Part shown: one piece after another, positions 9,481 through 17,831 of the stretch | Numbering within the stretch: the stretch's first letter is position 1 | How the letters are laid out: every line of letters starts with the position of its first letter | DNA from: Roseisolibacter agri | Lineage (GTDB): Bacteria; Gemmatimonadota; Gemmatimonadetes; Gemmatimonadales; Gemmatimonadaceae | Direction of reading: 5' to 3' | DNA length: 64,000 bases | Assembly (NCBI RefSeq): GCF_030159095.1 | Contig: NZ_BRXS01000006.1 | Span: forward strand, 558,001-622,000 | The notes under the pieces: generated by a model | What the model was told of the DNA's origin: nothing | Databases searched by the model: none | Seen by the model: the letters and a program-made list of their open reading frames with translations, nothing else | Translations under genes and position numbers: made by a program

Positions 9481-12400
9481 TCAGAAGGTGAGGTTGATCT
9501 GGCCGGACAGCCGGCGCGTCATCGGCGCCGCATAGGCGTCGACGCGCACGAAGTCGCGGCCGCCGTACGAGTTGACCTCTGGGTCGTAGCCGGTGTAGTC
9601 CGTCCACAGCCCCAGGTTGCGCCCGCTGACGATGAGCTGCGCCGCCGACGCGCCGGTGCGCGCGATGAGGCGCTGGGGGATCGTCACCGCGAGCGAGACC
9701 TCGCGCAGCTTCACGAAGTCGGCCTTCTCGATGAACAGCGACGGCACGGTCCGGAGCGCGTCCACCTCGCGACGGAGCAGCGAGTCGGCGCGGGTGCGCG
9801 GGCTGCGGGCGCCGAGGAAGCGCGGATCGTTGACCGCCGCGCAGTTGTCGTTCGCGGCCTGGCAGCGGCTGCGCTCCTTGGCGTTGAACAGGTAGTGCCC
9901 GCCCTTGTAGTCGAGCAGCGCGTACAGGCGGAAGTTGCGGAAGAAGGTGAACGTGTTCGAGAAGCCGACCTCGCGCGTCGGCGCGGACGGGCCGATGTAC
10001 CGCGTGGTGCCGACGGTGTCGATCGCGCCGCCGGGCGTCAGCTGGATGTTCCCCTCCGCATCGCGCTTGACGACCGGGGCCCAGTAGGCGCCGAGGCGGT
10101 AGCCGACGCGGTGCTGCTGCACGACGCCGTAGGCCTGGCTGATCGGGTTCTCGCTGGTGCGCCCCGGGATGCCGAAGGTCTCGAGGATGTCGTTGTTGGT
10201 CGCCGCGGTGACGCGCGCGTCCCATACGAAGCGCGCGGTCTGCACCGGCGTGGCGTTGAGCCCGAGCTCGAAGCCGGAATTCTTGACCGTGCCCAGGTTG
10301 ACGAACGGGTTGGTGGTCGTCGTCGGCGCGAAGCCGAGCGACGGCGCGACCGCGACGCGCAGCAGCATGTCGCGCGTCCGGCGGTTGTAGTACGAGAAGT
10401 CGAGACCGAGGCGCTCGTTCAGGTGGCCGCTCTCGAAGCCGATCTCGAACTCCTCGCCGCGCTCCGGCTTGAGCGACGGATTCCCGTACGCGTTGGTGAT
10501 GAGCCCCGAGACGGTGCTCGACTGCGACACGGTGGTACGGACCACCTGGTACGTCTGCGTGGCGGCGTAGGGCTCGGGCGAGCGGCCGGCCTGCCCCCAG
10601 GCGGAGCGCAGCTTGAAGGTGTTCGTCCGCAGCGTGCGGAAGAGCCCCTCCAGCGCCGGCTCCTCGCTCAGCACCCAGGAGAGCGAGAACTTCGGGTAGA
10701 CGATCGTGTTGAAGTCGGTGCCGAACGACGAGTTGTCGTCCGCGCGCACCGCGCCCGTGAGGAACAGCCGGTCGTTCCAGTCGAGCTGCTGCTGCACGAA
10801 GTAGCCGACCGAGTTGTTCTCGGAGAACGTGTTCAGCCCGGACGTCGTGCTGGCCGACCCGATGACCGACACGTCCGGGGCGCCGAGCCCGGTGCCGCTC
10901 GCGCTGAGCGTCTCGTTGCGGCGCGCGATGATCTGCGTGCCGATGGACGTGGTGGCCTGGAGCGCCTTCGTGAGCCGGTACGGGACGTTGCCGACGTAGT
11001 CGATCGTGTAGCTCCGCGACCGCGGCGTGCGCTGCAGGACGTTGCCCGTCGGCTCGAAGTCGTCGCCGGGGAGGACCAGCACGTTGGCGGTCGAGTAGAT
11101 CTGGTCGGTGCCGAGCGTCAGGCGGTTCCGCAGCCACGACGCCGGGTTGTAGTTCAGCGTCGTCGCGAGCTGCAGGCGGTCCGACTGCGTGCGGTTGTTG
11201 TACGCGTTGGCGCGGTAGGGCGCCTGGCTCGGGTAGGCGATCGTGTCGCGCCCCGCCACGCCGTTGCGGACGAGCGTCTGCGGGCGCAGCCCGGGCTGGG
11301 CGCGCGACGTGTTGAGCAGGACGCCGAGCGGCGACTCGTCCTGCGGCGGGAGGCGCAGGTCGTTGGTCAGGTAGCCGACGTTGACCGTGAGCTCCGTGCG
11401 GTCGTTGGGCGCGAGCACGAAGTTGCCGCGCGCCGCCTTCCGCCGATTGAAGCTGTTGAAGAAGATGCCGTACTCGTCGTCCTTGTCGGCCGACAGGAAG
11501 TACGAGTAGCGGTCGGCGCCGCCGCGCAGCCCGAGGTTCAGGCGCTGGATGGTGCCGTCGCGGATCGCGGCCGGGTCCTGCTTGAGCGGGTCGGCCGTGA
11601 GCACCGTGCCGATCGCGCGCCCCTGGCATCCGGTGTACGTCGGCTGCGGCGCGCCGTCGACGGTGGTGCGCGCGGCGATCCGCGCGGAGTCGCAGGTGAG
11701 GTAGTTGGTGAGCGACGCCACGCCCCACTGGTTGAGGCCCCGCTCCGCGCGCGCGGTCCACTGCGGCTTCTGCTGGCCACGGATCCCGCGCTTCGTGATG
11801 ATCTGGATGACGCCGCCCGATGCGTCGGCGCCGTACAGCGTCGACGCCGCCGGCCCCTTGATGACCTCGATGCTCTCGATGTCCTCGGGGTTGATGAAGT
11901 CGAGCCCGGACGTGATCTGCGTCGACTGCGCCTGGCCGTTGGCGCCGGTGCCGGTGGCGTTGAAGTTCCCCAGCCCCTCGGCGTTCATGCGCACGCCGTC
12001 GATGAAGATCACGGGGCGCGACCCGCTGAGCGAGTTGTTGCCCCGGATGCGGATCTCGCCCGAGGTGCCGGGGGTGCCCGAGCCCGGGAGGACCGTGACG
12101 CCCGGCGTCTTCGACTGCAGGATCTCGCTGACGTTCGAGATCGAGTTGGTCTCGGTCAGCTCGGCCGCGTTGACGGTCGTGATCGCGTTGCCGACGGCGC
12201 GGCGCGTGGTCGCGCCGGCGGTGCCGGTGACGACCACCTGGTCCAGCTGCGCGGCGGCCTGCGTCAGCGTGAAGTTGGCGGTCGCGGTGGCCCCGGCGGT
12301 CACCGTCACCGCCTGCGCCGCGCCGGCCTGGAAGCCGATGCGCCGCACGCGCAGCTGCTGCGCGCCGGCGGGGACGTTCGCGATGACGTAGTCGCCGGCG

Positions 12401-12594
12401 GCGTTGGTGATGGCGCCGATCGTCGTGCCGACGACGCTGATCTGCGCGTCGGCGACCGGGCGCTGCCCCGCCGCGTCGACCACGCGGCCGCGGACCGTGC
12501 CGGTGCCCTGGCCGAGCACCAGCCTCGGGGCGAGAGCGCCGAGCACCATCGGGGCGAGGCACAGCCCCGCGGCCCTGACGAGCTTCAACGACAT
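9481..12594 (-). CDS. SusC/RagA-family TonB-dependent transporter (copy 2)
   Basis: The protein has 1037 residues, by coincidence the same length as the first SusC. Signal peptide, regulatory domain (GTVRGRVVDAAGQRPVADAQ), plug (EIRIRGNNSLSGSRPVIFID) and barrel are in the usual order. The frame is open far upstream, but the start at 12594 is fixed by the MSLKLVR signal peptide and the GGAGACCTCC Shine-Dalgarno shared with copy 1. It works with the SusD at 8124-9467 as an outer-membrane importer. The ligand is unknown. Confidence 0.95.
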   Translation of the reverse strand: MSLKLVRAAGLCLAPMVLGALAPRLVLGQGTGTVRGRVVDAAGQRPVADAQISVVGTTIGAITNAAGDYVIANVPAGAQQLRVRRIGFQAGAAQAVTVTAGATATANFTLTQAAAQLDQVVVTGTAGATTRRAVGNAITTVNAAELTETNSISNVSEILQSKTPGVTVLPGSGTPGTSGEIRIRGNNSLSGSRPVIFIDGVRMNAEGLGNFNATGTGANGQAQSTQITSGLDFINPEDIESIEVIKGPAASTLYGADASGGVIQIITKRGIRGQQKPQWTARAERGLNQWGVASLTNYLTCDSARIAARTTVDGAPQPTYTGCQGRAIGTVLTADPLKQDPAAIRDGTIQRLNLGLRGGADRYSYFLSADKDDEYGIFFNSFNRRKAARGNFVLAPNDRTELTVNVGYLTNDLRLPPQDESPLGVLLNTSRAQPGLRPQTLVRNGVAGRDTIAYPSQAPYRANAYNNRTQSDRLQLATTLNYNPASWLRNRLTLGTDQIYSTANVLVLPGDDFEPTGNVLQRTPRSRSYTIDYVGNVPYRLTKALQATTSIGTQIIARRNETLSASGTGLGAPDVSVIGSASTTSGLNTFSENNSVGYFVQQQLDWNDRLFLTGAVRADDNSSFGTDFNTIVYPKFSLSWVLSEEPALEGLFRTLRTNTFKLRSAWGQAGRSPEPYAATQTYQVVRTTVSQSSTVSGLITNAYGNPSLKPERGEEFEIGFESGHLNERLGLDFSYYNRRTRDMLLRVAVAPSLGFAPTTTTNPFVNLGTVKNSGFELGLNATPVQTARFVWDARVTAATNNDILETFGIPGRTSENPISQAYGVVQQHRVGYRLGAYWAPVVKRDAEGNIQLTPGGAIDTVGTTRYIGPSAPTREVGFSNTFTFFRNFRLYALLDYKGGHYLFNAKERSRCQAANDNCAAVNDPRFLGARSPRTRADSLLRREVDALRTVPSLFIEKADFVKLREVSLAVTIPQRLIARTGASAAQLIVSGRNLGLWTDYTGYDPEVNSYGGRDFVRVDAYAAPMTRRLSGQINLTF

Positions 12595-12833
12595 GGAGGT
12601 CTCCGAGTGGGAAAAGGGACCTCGGGCCCGCGCGCCGACCTCCGGGTGCCAGCCCGGGATGGGTCTGCCGTCCGCCGCGGCGTGCGGGGGAGATCCGAGT
12701 GGGAGGTGCGCCCGATCGCGCGGCGCACGTCGACGGCCGAGGTGGCCGCGGGACGCGCGTCGGGACGCCGCACCGGCGCAGAAGCTAAGGTTCGGCTCGC
12801 ACACCGGGCGGGATTCCACGCACCATGAACAAA

Positions 12834-12862
12834 AGGCACACACGTCGTCGACGTATGTGCCT
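12834..12862 (-). terminator. intrinsic terminator after tex
   Basis: A 13-bp stem with one mismatch (12834-12846 with 12850-12862) is followed on the minus strand by TTTTGTTC, a real U-tract. It lies 40 bp after the tex stop. The rest of the 308-bp gap 12595-12902 shows only the susC ribosome-binding site. Confidence 0.8.
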
Positions 12863-12902
12863 CCTGTGACGGCCCGACGGGGCGCCGCGCGCGCCCGGCG
12901 GC

Positions 12903-15221
12903 CTACTTGAAGCGGATGCCGTTCGGCGCGACGGCGCCCGACTTGGGGACGAAGCTCGGCGCCTTCACCTCCGGGCGCCCCGCCGGCCGCGGTGCGCGGC
13001 GCGGATCCGGGCGGCCGGCGTCGCGGCGGTCGCCCGCCGGCGCCTCCGTGCGGCGCGGCGCGCCCGCCGCCTCGGGCTTCGACTTCATCGAGAGCGCGAT
13101 GCGGTTCCGCTCCAGATCGACCGCCATCACGGTCACGCGCACCTTCTGCCCGACGCGCACGGCGGCGTTGGGATCGGCGACGTAGCGGTCCGACAGCTGG
13201 GAGACGTGCACGAGGCCGTCCTGGTGGACGCCGACGTCCACGAACGCGCCGAAGGCGACGATGTTCGTGACCACGCCCTCGAGCACCATGCCGGGCTGCA
13301 GGTCCTTCGGCTCCTTCAGGTCGTCGCGGAAGGCGGGCAGCTCGAAGCTCTCGCGCGGATCGCGGCCCGGCTTGCGCAGCTCCGACAGGATGTCGCGGAG
13401 CGTCGGCAGCCCCACCTCGTCGGAGACGTAGCGCTGCGGCTCGACCTTCTGCGCCAGCGCCTCGTCGCCCACGAGCTGCGGGACGGAGACGCCGAGGTCC
13501 GCAGCGATGCGCTCGACGAGGGCGTAGCGCTCGGGGTGCACCGCCGACGCGTCGAGCGGGTGCGCGCCGCCGCGCACGCGGAGGAAGCCCGCCGCCTGCT
13601 CGAACGCCTTCGCGCCCAGGCGCGGCACCTCCAGCAGGTCCTTCCGCGAGCGCAGGCCGCCGCGCTCGTCGCGCAGCTTCACGATGTTCTGCGCCAGCGT
13701 GGGGCCCACGCCGGCGACGTACGCCAGCAGCGCCACCGACGCCGTGTTCACCTCGACGCCGACGCGGTTCACGCAGCTCTCCACCACCTCGTCGAGGCGA
13801 CGCTTGAGCTGCGGCTGGTTGACGTCGTGCTGGTACTGCCCCACCCCGATCGACTTCGGGTCGATCTTCACCAGCTCCGCGAGCGGGTCCTGCAGGCGGC
13901 GCGCGATGCTCACCGCGCCGCGCAGCGACACGTCGAGGTCGGGCAGCTCCTCGCGCGCGAGGTCGGAGGCCGAGTAGACCGACGCGCCGCTCTCGTTGAC
14001 GACGACGACCTGCGGCCGCGCGCCGTTCAGCGCGCTCCCCGCCGCCGCCAGCGCGTCCTTCGCCGCCTGCTCCGTCTCGCGCGACGCGGTGCCGTTGCCG
14101 ATCGCGATCAGCTCCGCGCCGTGGCGCGCGGCGAGCCGCACGAGCGACGCGGCGAAGCGGTCGGCCTGGTGCAGGTACCAGGTGTCCGTCTCGACCACGG
14201 CGCCGGTGCGCGACAGCACGGCGACCTTCACGCCCGTGCGGAAGCCCGGATCGAGGCCGATGACCACGCGCTCGCCCGCTGGCGACGCGAGCAGCAGCTG
14301 CTCGAGGTTCTGCCCGAAGATGCGGATCGCCTCCTCGTCGGCGCGCGTCTTCAGCTCCAGGCGCAGCTCCACCGTGATGGACGGCGCGAGCAGCCGCTTG
14401 TACGCGTCCTGCGCGACGAGGCCGAGCAGCCGCGCCGCGCGCCGGCGGCCGACGACGGTCTCCTGCATCAGCGCCATGATCTCCTCGACCGGCGCGTCGA
14501 TCGACCAGACGAGGAAGCCCTCCTCCTCGCCGCGGCGGATCGCCAGCACGCGGTGGGACGGGATGTCGCGCAGCCGCTCGGAGAAGTCGTAGTAGTCCTG
14601 GAACTTGGAGACCTCGTTCTCCTTGCCCATGACGACCGCGCTCTTGACCGCGCCGCGCGCGCGCGTGGCCTCGCGCACCGCGCCGCGCAGCACGGCGTCC
14701 TCCGCCACCCGCTCGGCCAGGATGTCGCGCGCGCCCTGCAGCGCATCGGCGACGGCAGGGACCTCCTTCGCCGCATCGACGTAGCCGGCGGCCGCCGCCT
14801 CGACGGCCGCGTCGTCCGCGTCGCCGGCCCACAGCAGCTCGGCCAGCGGCTCGAGGCCGCGCTCGCGCGCGATCATGGCGCGCGTGCGGCGCTTCGGCTT
14901 GTACGGGAGGTACAGGTCCTCGAGTCCCTGCTTACTGACTACGCCGTTGACGCGCGCGCGCAGGTCGTCGGTGAGCTTGCCCTGCTCCTCGATCGACTTG
15001 AGGATGGCGGCGCGGCGCTCCTCGAGCTCGCGCAGGTAGTCCGCGCGATCGCGCACGTCGCGCAGCTGCACCTCGTCGAGGTTGCCCGTGACCTCCTTGC
15101 GGTAGCGGGCGATGAACGGAAGGGTGTTCCCCTCGTCGAAGAGCGCGAGGGTGTTGGCGACGGAGCGCGCGGGAAGCGACAGCTCGGTGGCGACCTGCTG
15201 GACGAGCGACGGCGACAGCAT
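12903..15221 (-). CDS. tex: Tex-family S1 RNA-binding transcription accessory protein
   Basis: The 772-residue protein has the full Tex layout: N-terminal helical domain with FIARYRKEVTGNLDEVQLR, YqgF/RNase-H-like domain (GLDPGFRTGVKVAVL), double helix-hairpin-helix (AYVAGVGPTLAQNIVKLRDE, VPRLGAKAFEQAAGFLR) and a C-terminal S1 domain (VTNIVAFGAFVDVGVHQDGL) with a basic proline-rich tail. The length matches the family. The frame is open upstream to 16151 but the ATG at 15221 (MLSPSLVQQVA) matches the family N-terminus. Tex binds nucleic acid and associates with transcription; in other bacteria it affects virulence and stress genes. Confidence 0.95.
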   Translation of the reverse strand: MLSPSLVQQVATELSLPARSVANTLALFDEGNTLPFIARYRKEVTGNLDEVQLRDVRDRADYLRELEERRAAILKSIEEQGKLTDDLRARVNGVVSKQGLEDLYLPYKPKRRTRAMIARERGLEPLAELLWAGDADDAAVEAAAAGYVDAAKEVPAVADALQGARDILAERVAEDAVLRGAVREATRARGAVKSAVVMGKENEVSKFQDYYDFSERLRDIPSHRVLAIRRGEEEGFLVWSIDAPVEEIMALMQETVVGRRRAARLLGLVAQDAYKRLLAPSITVELRLELKTRADEEAIRIFGQNLEQLLLASPAGERVVIGLDPGFRTGVKVAVLSRTGAVVETDTWYLHQADRFAASLVRLAARHGAELIAIGNGTASRETEQAAKDALAAAGSALNGARPQVVVVNESGASVYSASDLAREELPDLDVSLRGAVSIARRLQDPLAELVKIDPKSIGVGQYQHDVNQPQLKRRLDEVVESCVNRVGVEVNTASVALLAYVAGVGPTLAQNIVKLRDERGGLRSRKDLLEVPRLGAKAFEQAAGFLRVRGGAHPLDASAVHPERYALVERIAADLGVSVPQLVGDEALAQKVEPQRYVSDEVGLPTLRDILSELRKPGRDPRESFELPAFRDDLKEPKDLQPGMVLEGVVTNIVAFGAFVDVGVHQDGLVHVSQLSDRYVADPNAAVRVGQKVRVTVMAVDLERNRIALSMKSKPEAAGAPRRTEAPAGDRRDAGRPDPRRAPRPAGRPEVKAPSFVPKSGAVAPNGIRFK

Positions 15222-15390
15222 GCGGCGGGCGACAGGGGGTGAATCGGGGGCGGTAAGGTGCCACGCCAGAGACGACCCGACAACGGCTTGCGCGCCCGCG
15301 CGCGGCGGGCTATCCGCGGCCGCCGCCGATGGACAGCCGCACGTCGGTGACGCGCCGTCGCGGCCGCGCGTCCCTGGCTCGGAGGAGCCC

Positions 15391-16425
15391 ATGCCCGACA
15401 CGACGCACGCACTCGACGCACTTCGCCATCCGGCCTTCGCCCGCGCGCTGGACGCCGGCCACGCCGCCGCCGCCGCCGGCCAGTGGTCGGCGGCCGCCGC
15501 GCGCTTCACCGACGCCGTCGACGCCGCGGACGGCGCCGACGCGGCCGCCGCGGTCGCGCTCACGAACCTCGGCCAGGCGCTCGCGCGCGCGGGGCGCTGG
15601 AGCGACGCCGCCGACGCGCTGCGCCGCGCGGCCGAGACGCGCGAGGCGCTGGTCGAGGCGGGCGTCGCGGCGCCGGCGGTGGCCGCGCGCGGTTGGAGCG
15701 ACGTCGCCGCGCTGCTGGCCGCGGCGGGCCCCGAGGACGAGGCGCGCGATGCGCTCCGGCGCGCGCGCGCACGACTCGGCGGCGCGGACGACCTGGCGCT
15801 GCACGACGCGCTGCGCGAGACGGCCGCGCTGATCGGCGAGGAGGCGCCGGCGTTCGACGCCGTGGCGCCGCTCGACCTCGAGCTGCCGACGCCCGACGTC
15901 GAGCAGGAGCAGCCGGCCGCGCCGGCCGCGCCGGCCGCGCCGACCGCGAGCGACGGCGACGAGACCGTGGACGCCGACTGGCGACCGACGCCCGTCTTCG
16001 AGGCCGACGCGAGCGACGACGACGAGGAGGACCTGTCCGCGCTGCTGGCGCTCGCCGCCGGCCCGCCGGTGCCCGAGCCGGCGACGGTGGAGCTGGAGGC
16101 GGGCGACTCGCTGGCGGCCGCGCTGGACGCCGCGATCGAGTGGACACCCACGCCCGCGCACGCCCTGCCCGCCGTGGCGGCGGCACCCGCGGAGCCGCGT
16201 GTCGCCGTCGAGCCGGACGACGAGGACGACCTCGACGCCGAGCCGGAGCTGCTGACGCCGGGCGTGGACTTCGCCGAGCTGCAGACGTCCGCACCCGCGC
16301 AGACGAGTGGTCCGCGCGGGCAGCGGCTGGCGGCGATCGACGCGATCGTCGAGCTGACCGAGGAGCGTCAGGAGACGAAGCGCGGCGGCCTGCGCGGCCT
16401 GCTGCGCAAGCTCACGGGCCGCTAG
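15391..16425 (+). CDS. TPR-like protein with acidic low-complexity middle
   Basis: The 344-residue protein starts after GGAGGAGCCC, a good Shine-Dalgarno. Residues 1-150 are alanine-rich helical repeats (AAAAGQWSAAAARFTDAVDA, ALARAGRWSDAADALRRAAE) that resemble TPR units. Residues 165-300 are acidic and Pro/Ala-rich and probably disordered. A basic tail ends RKLTGR. It is divergent from tex with 169 bp between. No catalytic motif is seen; it is probably a scaffold. Specific function is unknown. Confidence 0.75.
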   Translation: MPDTTHALDALRHPAFARALDAGHAAAAAGQWSAAAARFTDAVDAADGADAAAAVALTNLGQALARAGRWSDAADALRRAAETREALVEAGVAAPAVAARGWSDVAALLAAAGPEDEARDALRRARARLGGADDLALHDALRETAALIGEEAPAFDAVAPLDLELPTPDVEQEQPAAPAAPAAPTASDGDETVDADWRPTPVFEADASDDDEEDLSALLALAAGPPVPEPATVELEAGDSLAAALDAAIEWTPTPAHALPAVAAAPAEPRVAVEPDDEDDLDAEPELLTPGVDFAELQTSAPAQTSGPRGQRLAAIDAIVELTEERQETKRGGLRGLLRKLTGR

Positions 16426-16443
16426 CGCGTCAGCCGACGGGCA

Positions 16444-16782
16444 TCACTCGTCGCGGGCGTGCACGTGCGCCGGCGGCGACGTCGCCTCGACCGCGACGAA
16501 CGGCTCGAGGATGCGGTAGTGGTGCGACGAGCCCTCGGGCACGGCCCACGAGTCGCCCGCTTCGAGCAGCACCATCTGCCCCTCGATGTGCAGCTCGGCG
16601 CGCCCGCTGATGACGTAGCCCACCGTCTCGTACGCGCGCACGGTCGTCTCGGGCTCGCCCTGCGTGGGCTGCTCCTCCCACAGGCGCATGCCCATGCGCT
16701 TGCCGGCGGCGAGGTACTTCTGTCCGCGCGGACCGCGCGGCGACTGCCGCGAGTCGATCTTCGTGACCGTCGTCTCTCCCAT
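16444..16782 (-). CDS. small cupin-domain protein
   Basis: The 112-residue protein is one cupin barrel: motif-like text GYVISGRAELHIEGQMVLLE followed by SWAVPEGSSHHYRILEP. The ATG at 16782 is preferred over a GTG three bases upstream because GGAGG then lies five bases away. Cupins of this size bind a metal or small ligand. The His pair in SSHHY could contribute to a metal site, but the first conserved His motif is weak. It ends 18 bp from the opposing TPR gene. Substrate is unknown. Confidence 0.8.
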   Translation of the reverse strand: MGETTVTKIDSRQSPRGPRGQKYLAAGKRMGMRLWEEQPTQGEPETTVRAYETVGYVISGRAELHIEGQMVLLEAGDSWAVPEGSSHHYRILEPFVAVEATSPPAHVHARDE

Positions 16783-16896
16783 CACGCCCTCCGATGTGCA
16801 CGCGCCGCGATCTCCGGCGCCGCGCGCCGGACCGCCGGGGCGACGTACACGGATCGTGCCGGCGAGCGGTGCGCCGAGCGCGGGCGGAGACGCGCA

Positions 16897-16926
16897 CGGG
16901 GGCGTGTCCGCGTGGACACGCCCCCG
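16897..16926 (-). terminator. hairpin after infA
   Basis: A perfect 13-bp stem (16897-16909 with 16914-16926) closes a GCGT loop, 7 bp beyond the infA stop. No U-tract is present. Confidence 0.65.
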
Positions 16927-16933
16927 CTCGGGC

Positions 16934-17155
16934 TCAGCTCTTGTGGCGGAACGTGATGCGTCCGCGCGTGAGGTCGTACGGCGACACCTCGAGCGTCACG
17001 CGATCGCCGGCCAGAACGCGGATGCGGAACCGGCGCATGTTGCCGGCGAGCGTCGCGAGCACCTGGTGACCGCTCTTGGTCTCGACGCGGAAGGTCGCGT
17101 TGGGCAGCACCTCCGCCACGGTGCCTTCGAGCTCGATCGCATCTTGCTTCGCCAT
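16934..17155 (-). CDS. infA: translation initiation factor IF-1
   Basis: The 73-residue protein is a single S1/OB fold with IF-1 landmarks: [39 protein letters not shown] and [14 protein letters not shown]. The length is normal for IF-1. It binds the 30S A site during initiation. It stands alone here, not in a ribosomal-protein operon, with its own hairpin terminator. The 199 bp upstream (17156-17354) show no promoter I could support. Confidence 0.97.
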   Translation of the reverse strand: MAKQDAIELEGTVAEVLPNATFRVETKSGHQVLATLAGNMRRFRIRVLAGDRVTLEVSPYDLTRGRITFRHKS

Positions 17156-17354
17156 GGACTGGCCGGGTTCTGAGCGAGGGGTTCGGTGCCGGAGGACGCC
17201 CCTGCGCCGCCCCGGCCGACGACCGGGCGCGCACGCTCGGGCCGTCGTCGCATCCGAAGATATTGCAAGCCCTTGCGCGCGGCCAGCGCGAGCTCGGCGG
17301 GCCGGCTAGCTTTCCCGGGCTCCCGCCTCTCCTCCGTCGCACGCCCGACCGCCC

Positions 17355-17831
17355 GTGTCCTCCGCCTCGCCGGCCGCGCCCAACGGGCCCCTGCCCTACG
17401 GCCCCCAGACGCTCGAGATCCGCCGCTTCCTCCAGCGCCTCGCCGCGCTGCCGCAGGGCGAGTGGACCGCGGCGGCCGACGAGTACGAGGCGCTCCAGGG
17501 GACCGGGCGCTTCGCCGCCGCCGACCGCGCGCTCTCGGCCGCCGTCGCCCGCACGCAGCGCGAGCCGGAGCGCGACGCGGCCCTCGGCCCGCTGGCGCAG
17601 CTCCTCCGGATGCCGGGAGCGCCCGGTGCGCCGCCCGCCGACGACGACCCGCTGGCGCCGGTGGCCGAGGCGGCGCTGGCGGCGACGCTGGCGCTCCTCG
17701 TGCGCGACGTGCTGCCCGCGACCGCGTTCGCGACGCTCTACGCGCCGTTCGCGACGCGCATCCCGCTCGACGCGCTGACCGGCGCCGCCGGTCCGACCGG
17801 CACCGGCGCGGGCGGGCCGACGGCTCAGTAG
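17355..17831 (+). CDS. hypothetical alanine-rich helical protein
   Basis: The 158-residue protein begins at a GTG with no clear Shine-Dalgarno. It is mostly helical (EIRRFLQRLAALPQGEWTAA, FAAADRALSAAVARTQREPE) with a Gly/Pro-rich tail and no signal peptide or membrane segment. Codon use matches the strand. Its 3' end overlaps the convergent cytochrome-like gene by 7 bp. I do not recognise the family. Confidence 0.6.
   Translation: MSSASPAAPNGPLPYGPQTLEIRRFLQRLAALPQGEWTAAADEYEALQGTGRFAAADRALSAAVARTQREPERDAALGPLAQLLRMPGAPGAPPADDDPLAPVAEAALAATLALLVRDVLPATAFATLYAPFATRIPLDALTGAAGPTGTGAGGPTAQ

Noticed and set aside
9136-12828. Plus-strand frame of 1230 codons across the second susC
   Set aside because: Antisense to a clear SusC/SusD pair and without any recognisable motif.
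12595-14832. Upstream extension of the second SusC into tex
   Set aside because: The frame stays open by chance; the real start at 12594 has a Shine-Dalgarno and signal peptide, and a terminator lies between.
15222-15390. Promoter for tex from a TTGTCG hexamer
   Set aside because: No acceptable -10 element at 16-18 bp spacing.
15222-16151. N-terminal extension of Tex
   Set aside because: Extra residues are Ser/Ala-rich shadow of the divergent TPR gene; normal Tex begins at 15221.
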